A DNA stretch of 64,000 nucleotides from contig NZ_KE148312.1 of assembly GCF_000238055.2 (NCBI RefSeq), positions 937,201 through 1,001,200 of the forward strand, read 5' to 3'. Source of the DNA: Oribacterium parvum ACB1. Lineage in GTDB: Bacteria > Bacillota > Clostridia > Lachnospirales > Lachnospiraceae. This document shows positions 26,075 to 34,169 of this stretch, piece by piece; position 1 is the stretch's first letter, and each line of letters begins with the position of its first letter. The notes beneath the pieces were generated by a model. That model was not told where the DNA came from and did no database searches. It saw only the letters and a program-made list of their open reading frames with translations. The translations under genes were made by a program, and so were the position numbers.

Positions 26075-27391
26075 TCAGCTATCTAAGAGTCCTGATTCCT
26101 GTAGATAAGAAATCAACTTCTCTTTTTCATTTTCCTTCGGCTCTTGTAAGACCCGGTCAAAGGCAAGCTGTAAAATCTCTCCCATCCTCTTTCCCGGAGA
26201 AACACCTAAAGAAATGAGGTCTTTTCCGCTTAACATAAGCTCGGACAAAGACACGCAATTCTTTTCCGACTCCACCTTCGTAATCCACAAAAGGCGCTCT
26301 TTCACAATGGATTCAGCTTGTTTTTTTGTAGTGATTATTTCTCCTGTTCGTCTTTTCGATTCCAATAAATCGCTTTCCAATGGAGAATACAACTCTGCTT
26401 CATCCTGATGCAGCAACGCAAGACGCATCTCATAAAAATCCCGAACCATCTTTAAGCCGTATCTTGCGATACGCTTTCGTAAAGCATAAGGGCTCTCCAC
26501 TTCCTCTTCGGAAAATAAAGCTGCAAAATGGCTGCCTCCCTCTATACTCTCTCTATCAAGCTTTAAATCTCTTAAAATTTTACGAGCCAGGTCCGGTACA
26601 TTTCGAAGAAACAGGCCAAATCGAACAATTTTTTCTACCGGAGCAAAGGGAAGCAACTTGGGAATCCCGCTTTCCTGAATCTTCGGAAAGTCCTCCGTAA
26701 TATAGGGGGCAAGTCCTGTAGAGAAAAACATTTCTACCTTATCCGGATGTGCGCTGGCCAAAAGCTTCCACAGCTCTACTGCAATACGCTCTTTGGAGAC
26801 ATTTTCCAAGCTTTCCTTTAAGCTTTCGATTCCCAGATAAGCCTCTTCGTCCAAAGAAAAATCAAGTTGTGCGGAAAATCGAATTCCGCGCATCATCCGA
26901 AGGGCATCTTCCGCAAAACGGTCCTTCGCCTTTCCTACTGCACGAACAATTTTCTTTTCCAAATCTTCCTGTCCGTGAAAAGGGTCTATAATTCCTCTCT
27001 CCATGTGATACGCCATCGCATTAATCGTAAAATCCCGTCTTGCCAGATCTTCTTCCAAAGAGCCTGTAAAGGACACTGCATTCGGATGTCGGTGATCCGT
27101 GTATTCTCCGTCAATCCGATAGGTCGTCACTTCAAAGCTCCGAATCCCTCTCTCCACTTCCTCCGGCGGCACAAGAACGGTCACCGTCCCGTGTTCAATT
27201 CCGGTATCCACGGTATGTGAAAAAATTCTTTTTATCTCATCCGGCTTGGCAATGGTCGTGATATCCCAGTCCTCGGGATCTCGCCCGAGAATTCCGTCCC
27301 GGACACAGCCTCCCACGATATAGGCCTCAAAACCCGCATTTTCCAAGGAACGGATAATGAATTCCGCTCCCTTTGGCATCGTAATCTTCAC
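26075..27391 (-). CDS. cca: CCA tRNA nucleotidyltransferase
   Basis: Adds or repairs the 3'-CCA end of tRNA. 438 residues, class II nucleotidyltransferase. The head has YIVGGCVRDGILGR and the metal-binding DPEDWDITT, then RRDFTINAMAYH and the RNA/nucleotide-binding DRFAEDALRMMRGIRFSAQ. A helical C-terminal half follows. The start is GTG at 27391 with GAGG about 13 nt upstream; the spacing is long, so expression may be modest. Confidence 0.95.
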   Translation of the reverse strand: MKITMPKGAEFIIRSLENAGFEAYIVGGCVRDGILGRDPEDWDITTIAKPDEIKRIFSHTVDTGIEHGTVTVLVPPEEVERGIRSFEVTTYRIDGEYTDHRHPNAVSFTGSLEEDLARRDFTINAMAYHMERGIIDPFHGQEDLEKKIVRAVGKAKDRFAEDALRMMRGIRFSAQLDFSLDEEAYLGIESLKESLENVSKERIAVELWKLLASAHPDKVEMFFSTGLAPYITEDFPKIQESGIPKLLPFAPVEKIVRFGLFLRNVPDLARKILRDLKLDRESIEGGSHFAALFSEEEVESPYALRKRIARYGLKMVRDFYEMRLALLHQDEAELYSPLESDLLESKRRTGEIITTKKQAESIVKERLLWITKVESEKNCVSLSELMLSGKDLISLGVSPGKRMGEILQLAFDRVLQEPKENEKEKLISYLQESGLLDS

Positions 27392-27450
27392 TCTTGTTCA
27401 TACCTCAAGATTATTTACTGTTTCAAATCATGACTTTATAATTCGATAGC

Positions 27451-28404
27451 TTATTCTTTCTCTATGCTATCCTTCTTTGGAAGCATGACGGATACGGCAC
27501 GCTTCAGGATTTCCAGATGCATCTCTTTATAAGCTCCGCCAAACTCTCCGTCCAGCGTCCATCCAAGCTCTTCTTCCGCCTCTATACTAAGGTTCTTAGT
27601 CTTAAAGAACTGTACCTGTGGATTGTTTTCCGGAATATTTCCGCTCAGAGCGGTACTGATAATCTCCCCATAATCCGCAATATTTTTCGGTGCACGAATC
27701 AGTAAAACCTCAAATTCTCCATCCTGTAAATCCACAGCCAGTTTTTCTTCTAAAGAACTTCCGGGGAAACCGGTAAAGCCTCCAACGGAGCGGGAATTGA
27801 AAATAGCACCAAAAATGTATTCACCCGAAAAAGAAGAACCCCCCGATGTGATTTTCAAAGAATAGCTCTTACTCAAATTCTCCGGCATCGTACGAATCGA
27901 CTCCAGAATATAAGCCATATGCCCCAAGTTGTTTTTTAATTCCTGATTGGTTCCATAGCTTACCTTGGTAAACGCACCGAATGCCGCAATATAATTAAAA
28001 TACAAGTCATTCAACTTCCCAATATCATACTGAAAGGGCTCTCCCTTGACGATACCTCCTATATTTTCCTTAAGGTCCTTGGGAATTCCCAGAGAAGCCG
28101 CGAAGTCATTGGTTGATCCTGTCGGAATGTAGCCAATCGGAGTCTGTATCTTCTCCACCATCAGGCTGTTCACCAGATAGTGCAAGGTTCCGTCTCCTCC
28201 GACACAAACGATAAGATCAAATCTATCTCTATATTTATGCACAATGTTTTCTGTATTCAGTTTTTTGGATTTTGGAAGAATCGGAAAAACAGTCAACTCA
28301 CAATTTTTCTTGGCAAACTCCTCCACAATATTGTAAAGAAGAGTCTTTCCCTTTTCTTGCCCACTACTGCTGTTAATCAACAAAAGCACCTTTTTTTCCA
28401 TCAT
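27451..28404 (-). CDS. diacylglycerol/lipid kinase family protein (DagK/YegS-like)
   Basis: About 317 residues. Contains the NAD-kinase-like catalytic core CVGGDGTLHYLVNSLM (about 85-100) and GYIPTGSTNDFAASLG, the hallmark of soluble lipid kinases, plus a C-terminal beta domain. It probably phosphorylates diacylglycerol or a related lipid at the membrane. Two adjacent ATGs (28404 and 28401) follow GGAGGGAGGA; an upstream GTG at 28416 is also in frame. Alternative substrates such as sphingoid bases cannot be excluded. Confidence 0.9.
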   Translation of the reverse strand: MMEKKVLLLINSSSGQEKGKTLLYNIVEEFAKKNCELTVFPILPKSKKLNTENIVHKYRDRFDLIVCVGGDGTLHYLVNSLMVEKIQTPIGYIPTGSTNDFAASLGIPKDLKENIGGIVKGEPFQYDIGKLNDLYFNYIAAFGAFTKVSYGTNQELKNNLGHMAYILESIRTMPENLSKSYSLKITSGGSSFSGEYIFGAIFNSRSVGGFTGFPGSSLEEKLAVDLQDGEFEVLLIRAPKNIADYGEIISTALSGNIPENNPQVQFFKTKNLSIEAEEELGWTLDGEFGGAYKEMHLEILKRAVSVMLPKKDSIEKE

Positions 28405-28460
28405 TCCTCCCTCCACTCTCCATTTTCCCCTTGCTTATTTCGTCATTATATACTGAAAAA

Positions 28461-28663
28461 GGGGCTGTAAAAAATTAAAATAATAAAGAGATTCTTTGCA
28501 ATATAGGTCTGAATGCGGGGTAGTCTGAGCCCGTCGGTACTTGCGAAAAACAAGAGAAACGCAGTTTTTCGCTTAGTATCCGTTACGTGGCGAAGCTAGC
28601 GAGAGCGTGCCCCAAGTTCAGACCTATATTGCTTAGAAAATTATTTTAATTTTTTACAGCCCC
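28461..28663. repeat. structured intergenic repeat, copy 1 (203 bp, 24-bp perfect terminal inverted repeats)
   Basis: Begins GGGGCTGTAAAAAATTAAAA and ends with its exact inverted complement. Inside, GCAATATAGGTCTGAA pairs with TTCAGACCTATATTGC, and a further GCGAAAAAC / GTTTTTCGC hairpin lies in the centre. The element folds into one long branched hairpin and has no coding capacity. It sits directly after proS; on the minus strand it ends CAGCCCCTTTTTC, so it could act as its terminator. Copy 2 lies at 60929. Confidence 0.88.
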
Positions 28664-28677
28664 TCAAAAAAACTCTC

Positions 28678-30114
28678 TTAATAGGCTCTTCCCCAATAAA
28701 CCATCTTTGTCGCTTTCTTTCCGCAAACAACACAGCTATCGGAAATTTCTTCCTGCTCCATAGGAATACAACGGGAGGTAATGCCGGAATACTCCTTCAG
28801 CTTATCCTCACAATCTCTGCATCCGCACCACATAGCCCGTACAAAGCCCGGCTTCTTATCGAGGGACGCTACTAGCTCATCCAGGTTCTTCGCATCGGTG
28901 GTTCTTTCCTTCTGGAAAGCAAGCGCTCTGTCATACATATCTTTTTGCATCGCTTTTAAGAGTTTCTCTACCTCAACGGTCAGTCCGGAAAGCTCTGCTA
29001 CAATCTTTTCCCGATTGTCTCTTCTTACCAGTACAGCCTGATCCTTCTCAATATCCTTAGGCCCGATTTCCAGACGAAGCGGAATACCGCGCACCTCTCC
29101 ATCCGCAAACTTAAATCCCGGAGTCTTATCGGAATCATCCACCTTGACACGGATACCCGCCTTAAGGAGCTCATCCTTAAGAGCATAAGCTTTATCCAGT
29201 ACTCCTTCCTTGTTCTGCTGAATCGGCACGATAACAACCTGTACCGGAGCAATTCTTGGCGGAATGACAAGTCCGGAATCATCTCCATGAACCATGATCA
29301 GTGCACCGATGGTCCTTGTTGTAATTCCCCAAGAAGTCTGATGAACTGCTTCGATTTTATTTTCCTTACTTAAATACTGCACATCAAAGGCCTTTGCAAA
29401 GCCGTCTCCGAAGTTATGAGAGGTCGCACACTGTAAAGCCTGTCCGTCATGCATCAGTGCTTCTACCGTATAGGTCGCAATAGCACCGGCAAACTTCTCC
29501 TTGTCGGTCTTTCTGCCCTTTACTACCGGAATAGCAAGCTCATTTTCCAAAACATCCGCATAGATGTTCAACATAAGGAGGGTTCTCTCTTCCGCTTCTT
29601 CCGCTGTAGCATGAACGGTGTGTCCCTCCTGCCAAAGGAACTCTCTCGTTCTTAAGAAGGGTCTTGTTGTCTTCTCCCAGCGCACTACGGAGCACCACTG
29701 GTTTAAAAGTTGGGGTAAATCTCTATAGGACTTTACGACCTTGGAATAGTAATCACAGAAAAGTACTTCAGAGGTCGGACGAACACAGAGTCTCTCCTCC
29801 AGTCTCTTGGAACCGCCGTAGCTTACCCATGCAACCTCCGGAGCAAAGCCCTCCACGTGCTCGCTTTCCTTCTCTAAAAGAGACTGTGGAATAAGTAAGG
29901 GCATCGCGCAGTTCTGCACGCCGGTAGCCTTAAAACGGGTATCCAATTCGTACTGGATTCTCTCCCAGATGGCATAGCCTGCAGGGCGAATTACCATGAA
30001 GCCTTTTACGGAAGAATAATCTGTCAGCTCCGCCTTCTTCACTACATCCGTATACCACTGCGCAAAATCTTCCTCTCTGGAAGTAATCTGCTCCACCAAT
30101 TTCTTATCCGCCAT
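28678..30114 (-). CDS. proS: prolyl-tRNA synthetase (type 3, archaeal/eukaryotic-like)
   Basis: Charges tRNA-Pro. 478 residues, starting at the ATG at 30114 after a GGGGGG ribosome binding site. It lacks the bacterial editing insertion and instead matches the shorter type found in archaea, eukaryotes and some Clostridia. The class II core has [17 protein letters not shown] and [17 protein letters not shown]. The C-terminal extension carries a zinc-type Cys set (CGCRDC, then CVVCGKKA) and ends in the typical aromatic WGRAY. No T-box leader was recognised upstream. Confidence 0.97.
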   Translation of the reverse strand: MADKKLVEQITSREEDFAQWYTDVVKKAELTDYSSVKGFMVIRPAGYAIWERIQYELDTRFKATGVQNCAMPLLIPQSLLEKESEHVEGFAPEVAWVSYGGSKRLEERLCVRPTSEVLFCDYYSKVVKSYRDLPQLLNQWCSVVRWEKTTRPFLRTREFLWQEGHTVHATAEEAEERTLLMLNIYADVLENELAIPVVKGRKTDKEKFAGAIATYTVEALMHDGQALQCATSHNFGDGFAKAFDVQYLSKENKIEAVHQTSWGITTRTIGALIMVHGDDSGLVIPPRIAPVQVVIVPIQQNKEGVLDKAYALKDELLKAGIRVKVDDSDKTPGFKFADGEVRGIPLRLEIGPKDIEKDQAVLVRRDNREKIVAELSGLTVEVEKLLKAMQKDMYDRALAFQKERTTDAKNLDELVASLDKKPGFVRAMWCGCRDCEDKLKEYSGITSRCIPMEQEEISDSCVVCGKKATKMVYWGRAY

Positions 30115-30269
30115 AGTCCCCCCTCTATTAAAAAGCGATTTCGTCTTTTCTTTAAACACATTTTCCCTATATATTCCTTAGAATATATCCTGTTAAAAAA
30201 CTATCTATTGATTTTACCCCATGAAAATCAGAATCGCAAGGGTTGATTTGGCTCTTTCCATGCCTAAAA

Positions 30270-31262
30270 TTAATCTTCATATCCCGCCGCCAAAAACATC
30301 GGTTTAATTATGATAATACGGTCATAGACCTTTTGAGAAACCTGCTTTGTGCTGTCGAGCTCTTTTAATTCCTTCTTTAGAAGCAAATATGCCTCTTGCA
30401 CGGTTGTTGCCTTACCCTCCAGAATACTCTGCCGCATCCACTCCAGACAAAAAGGATGGGCATACTGCGGAGGAAGAGGAAAGTCTACGGACAGATAGTC
30501 TTTCATTTTTCGAATCGATTCTTCATACTCCTTTTTCACCGCTTCCCGATTGTTTTTTCCGGTCGGTCGGACGCGAAGTCCCATCATAAGAAGCATCAAA
30601 GCAAAACCAAGAAGGACGATTGCAAGACTTTGCTCTCCATTTTTATAAAGGAAAAATGCCGAAAAAAGACACAATACCGCTCCCAGAAAAAGAAGCAAAG
30701 CAAAATGTCCATAATAGGGGTTTGTACTTTGTACCATTCTTTCCCGCTTTGCCTGCACGGCAAGGCTTTGATATAAATCTTCCCGTCTTAGTAAAATCGC
30801 CTCTGCCTTTTCTATTTCCGAAAGGGCTCCTTCCGCTTCTTCTGAAAGCTTCGGAAGGAGTTTCGCTTTTTCTTCCGCTTCCTCTGCACGAAGCTTTTCT
30901 TCCGCACGTTTGCTCATGGTAGGAATTGCCGGAAAACGTTTCCTTATTTCAGAAAGGGCTTCATCCACCCTCCACTCCTTTCGAATGAGGCAGGCCTTTT
31001 CTTTTCCTCCGTCATACTCCACAACAAGATAAGACAAGCTTGCAAAGATTCCCTTTCCGGAAAAGCCGCCCTTACTCATGGCAACACGTTTATACACACG
31101 CTCTACCGCCTCTATCGGTATGTAGTACATCCTGTCAATATAAAAGGAGTTTAAATAGAGGGCTTTCTCTCCGATTCCTATCGCTCCGATACGCAGTGCC
31201 TCCCTTTTATCCTTTTTTAAAATATCCTTTTCCAACTTTTTCTCACTTAGGGGAAAATTCAT
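30270..31262 (-). CDS. unknown protein with two central membrane helices and coiled coil
   Basis: 330 residues, not recognised. Residues 1-100 look like a small soluble beta-rich domain (PH-like in feel: GEKALYLNSFYIDRMYYIP). Residues 110-170 are Glu/Ala/Lys-rich and likely coiled coil. Two hydrophobic helices follow (about 188-207 and 213-230), then a charged helical C-terminus. A cytoplasmic N-terminal domain attached to a membrane hairpin is plausible. It stands between proS and cstA on the same strand with its own ribosome binding site (AGGTGAGG). Confidence 0.8.
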   Translation of the reverse strand: MNFPLSEKKLEKDILKKDKREALRIGAIGIGEKALYLNSFYIDRMYYIPIEAVERVYKRVAMSKGGFSGKGIFASLSYLVVEYDGGKEKACLIRKEWRVDEALSEIRKRFPAIPTMSKRAEEKLRAEEAEEKAKLLPKLSEEAEGALSEIEKAEAILLRREDLYQSLAVQAKRERMVQSTNPYYGHFALLLFLGAVLCLFSAFFLYKNGEQSLAIVLLGFALMLLMMGLRVRPTGKNNREAVKKEYEESIRKMKDYLSVDFPLPPQYAHPFCLEWMRQSILEGKATTVQEAYLLLKKELKELDSTKQVSQKVYDRIIIIKPMFLAAGYED

Positions 31263-31326
31263 AGCCTCACCTTTCTATACCATGAAACAATATCTCATCA
31301 CTTTTCTATCCGAATACAATTCTATA

Positions 31327-31369
31327 GATAAAGAAAAATATACCCCGCTTCCTCTAAAGAAAGCGAGGT
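31327..31369 (-). terminator. terminator of cstA
   Basis: On the minus strand ACCTCGCTT and AAGCGGGGT form a 9-bp stem (one U-G pair), followed by ATATTTTTCTTT, 100 bp after the cstA stop. Confidence 0.8.
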
Positions 31370-31468
31370 GAAAATTTTACTATTGATTCAATATTTCCTG
31401 TAAACCATGCTCCTTCTAGATATTTTCACTTAAAAGAAACTCCGAAAAGCAGCAAGTCCGGAAATCCC

Positions 31469-32911
31469 TTATGCTTTAGCTTCTCCGGAAACCGGCTTCT
31501 TCGTTGCTCTTAAGAAGAGAATGAGGAAAACTGCCGCAAGGATAATTCCTACCGGATAAGCCACAGTAGTGGTCAGCCCAAAAGCACCCAAGCACTCCGG
31601 TGCACAGAAGAAATAGGTCATGGAAACCGCACTCATGAACACTGCAGGAACTGCCGTAATCCAATAATTCTTCTTCTCTCTATAGAGATACATGGACGCA
31701 GCCCAGAGAACAATCATAGCCAATGTCTGGTTGGTCCAGCTGAAGTATCTCCAAACAATCGCATAATCCAAGTGAGAAATAACTGCACCGGCACCAAGAA
31801 TCGGAAGGGTCAAAAGACCACGTTTCTTGAAATCATTCTGGTCAATCTTGAACCAGTCCGCAACAGTAAGACGAGCGGAACGGAAAGCCGTGTCTCCTGA
31901 AGTAATCGGGCAAGCGATAACACCCATCATGGCAAGCAGCATTCCCACGGATCCCATGGTAGTCTTACAGATGTCGTAAACGGTAGTGGAATTTCCTCCA
32001 CCTGCTTCCAAGAGCTTCGCGCCGCCGTAAATGGCACAGCCTGCTGCTGCCCAGATGAGCGCAATAATACCCTCTGCAACCATGGCACCATAGAAAACCA
32101 TTCGTCCCTGCTTCTCACTCTTCATGCAGCGTGCCATAAGCGGAGACTGTGTTGCATGGAAACCGGAAATAGCACCGCAGGCTACAGTAATAAACATAAA
32201 AGACCAAATCGGAAGACCGCTCGGATGCTCATTTCTAAAATGCTGAAAAATCTCCGGAATCACAAAACCGTGAGAGAAGATACCGATTCCCACTCCGACT
32301 GCCATGGCAATCAGACAAATACCGAAAACGGGATAAATCTTTCCGATAATCTTATCGATAGGACAGAACGTTGCAATTAAATAGTAAAGCAGAATAATCC
32401 ACAGCCAAACTTCTTTACTAGTAAGTAAAGCATTTGCAGAACCGCCGGACTTAATCAAGGTCACAATCAGTCCTGCAGGGCCTACAGCAAATACGGTACC
32501 TACCATAATTAAAAGCACTACGGAGAACACACGCATCAGATTCTTCATACCGAGTCCCAAGTAGTTACCGGTAACCTCGGAAATGGATGCACCGTTTGAT
32601 CTCTCACTGAGCATTCCGGAAAAATAGTCATGCACACCGCCGGCAAAAACCGTACCGAAGGTAATCCATAAAAATACAACCGGCCCCCACTCAGCACCTG
32701 TCAAAGCTCCAAAAATCGGTCCTAAACCGGCAATATTTAAGAGCTGTACAAGGAACAACTTCCATTCCGGCATGACGACATAGTCTACACCGTCGTTAAT
32801 GCGCACTGCCGGCGTCTCTCTGTCGTCCGGACCGAAGGTATTCTCTACGAACTTACCATAGGTAAAATATCCGATAATCAGAATAAAAAGACATACAAAA
32901 AAACTAACCAT
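31469..32911 (-). CDS. cstA: carbon starvation protein CstA
   Basis: 480-residue inner-membrane transporter with around a dozen helices, of the CstA family linked to peptide or pyruvate uptake under nutrient limitation. Family segments: LLNIAGLGPIFGALTGAEWG, GGVHDYFSGMLSERSNGAS, ATQSPLMARC and CPITSGDTAFRSAR. It is the short form common in Clostridia, lacking the long C-terminal part of the enterobacterial protein. The ATG at 32911 follows GGAGG, so the longer upstream frame is not used. Confidence 0.95.
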   Translation of the reverse strand: MVSFFVCLFILIIGYFTYGKFVENTFGPDDRETPAVRINDGVDYVVMPEWKLFLVQLLNIAGLGPIFGALTGAEWGPVVFLWITFGTVFAGGVHDYFSGMLSERSNGASISEVTGNYLGLGMKNLMRVFSVVLLIMVGTVFAVGPAGLIVTLIKSGGSANALLTSKEVWLWIILLYYLIATFCPIDKIIGKIYPVFGICLIAMAVGVGIGIFSHGFVIPEIFQHFRNEHPSGLPIWSFMFITVACGAISGFHATQSPLMARCMKSEKQGRMVFYGAMVAEGIIALIWAAAGCAIYGGAKLLEAGGGNSTTVYDICKTTMGSVGMLLAMMGVIACPITSGDTAFRSARLTVADWFKIDQNDFKKRGLLTLPILGAGAVISHLDYAIVWRYFSWTNQTLAMIVLWAASMYLYREKKNYWITAVPAVFMSAVSMTYFFCAPECLGAFGLTTTVAYPVGIILAAVFLILFLRATKKPVSGEAKA

Positions 32912-32951
32912 AATTCGCCTCCACTCTTTTTCTCCTGTTTTTACTGCAAAT

Positions 32952-32980
32952 ATTATAAATTTTCGGTTTTTCTCTCGCAA
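32952..32980 (-). promoter_or_regulatory. cstA promoter
   Basis: Minus-strand TTGCGA (32980-32975), a 17-bp spacer, then TATAAT (32957-32952). The rest of the 378-bp gap to 33289 is AT-rich, with no gene. It holds two direct copies of TTCTACAAATTGAAAAA at 33234 and 33252. Confidence 0.65.
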
Positions 32981-33289
32981 GAAGAAGATTTCACGGAAAA
33001 AGGGTACTGAATTAGGTTATTTTTTCTTTTTATCGTTATTTTGCATAAAAATATCGCTCTGTTTAATGAATGTTTCAACAATTTTCAATATAAAACAAGG
33101 AAATGAACGCTCTAAAACTAGCCTCAAGAATGATAAGCAATTTTAAAAAAATATTGTATTCAGTATGTAGTATTACAAAATCCGGGGAAGTACTCCCTCC
33201 TGCAACATCCTTCTTAATTCTATAGATAAAAAATTCTACAAATTGAAAAATTTCTACAAATTGAAAAAAATTGCAATTTCAAGGCTCTT

Positions 33290-34123
33290 CTATCTTTTAT
33301 CTGCGGGCTTTCTCGTTACCTGAAAAAGCTGCGGGCGTAAATGGACTTCTCCCAGCACCACACCCTCTCTCTGTCTAAGAATTGTTTCCACGGCAGATGC
33401 CACATCGGAGGGAAGGAGATAGCTCGCTCTGTTTTCTCCTATCGTAAAATCCGCATTGCGGTATAAATCGGTATCCGTCATATCCGGTAAAATGCTGTGC
33501 ACCTTTAGTCCCGACTTTCTATTTTCTGCAAAAAGACTCCTTGCAAAGGAAAGAAGCCCCGCCTTTGTTGCTCCGTAAACTGCCCCGTAGCTGTTTTCAT
33601 GAAGGGCGGTCACAGAAGATATAAAGAAGATATGCCCTCTTTTTTCCTTGATGTCTCTAAGAAAAAATTGGCTAAGGAACAGAGGTGTTTCCAAATTCAC
33701 TTTCATCATCTCCGAAATCTTCTCCTGATTCAAGCTTTCATGAAAGCCGTAGTAGGCTACTCCTGCGGAGTGAATAAGAAGCTCCGGCTTCTTCTCCTGA
33801 AACGAACGACAAAAATCCCGTACCGCCTGATTATCCCGTAAGTCGAGTTTTACGGGAATAAAAGGAAGCTCCATCTTGTTAGATGGCCCGTCCTCCGGCT
33901 TGTTGTTTGCTTGCTTCTCATCTTGCTCATCAAATAGCTTAGAGGCTTGCTCTTTAGATAATTGGGTTTCCTGCTCTTCCGATAGCTTTTCAAAATCTCT
34001 GCCTATCCCATAGACCTGATAGCCCATTTCACAGAGTTTTTCCGAAATAGCATAGCCTATCCCGCCGGAAGCTCCCGTCACTAAAGCAACTCGATTCTCC
34101 ACGCTTTCTTTTTTCTCTGTCAT
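33290..34123 (-). CDS. short-chain dehydrogenase/reductase
   Basis: 277-residue NAD(P)-dependent oxidoreductase. The cofactor motif is TGASGGIGYA (about 16-25), the active site is Ser (FISSVTAL) with YGATKAGLLSFA. An unusual hydrophilic insertion, rich in Glu, Gln and Lys (about 47-82), splits the fold after the second beta strand. The substrate is unknown. It is third in the probable operon with ppk1 and the nucleosidase-SPL fusion gene, 46 bp downstream. After its stop, the minus strand has AAATTGCAATTTTTTTC, a weak terminator. Confidence 0.9.
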   Translation of the reverse strand: MTEKKESVENRVALVTGASGGIGYAISEKLCEMGYQVYGIGRDFEKLSEEQETQLSKEQASKLFDEQDEKQANNKPEDGPSNKMELPFIPVKLDLRDNQAVRDFCRSFQEKKPELLIHSAGVAYYGFHESLNQEKISEMMKVNLETPLFLSQFFLRDIKEKRGHIFFISSVTALHENSYGAVYGATKAGLLSFARSLFAENRKSGLKVHSILPDMTDTDLYRNADFTIGENRASYLLPSDVASAVETILRQREGVVLGEVHLRPQLFQVTRKPADKR

Positions 34124-34169
34124 TTTTTACTCCCCATTCCACCCTGTAAACAATCTTCATAGACAAGCT

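Noticed and set aside
28461-28663. CRISPR or tRNA in the repeat element
   Set aside because: It is a single inverted, not direct, repeat structure and has no cloverleaf or spacer array.
30115-30269. T-box leader before proS
   Set aside because: No T-box TGGNACCGCG-type sequence and no terminator/antiterminator pair was found; only a small ATATATTC hairpin is present.
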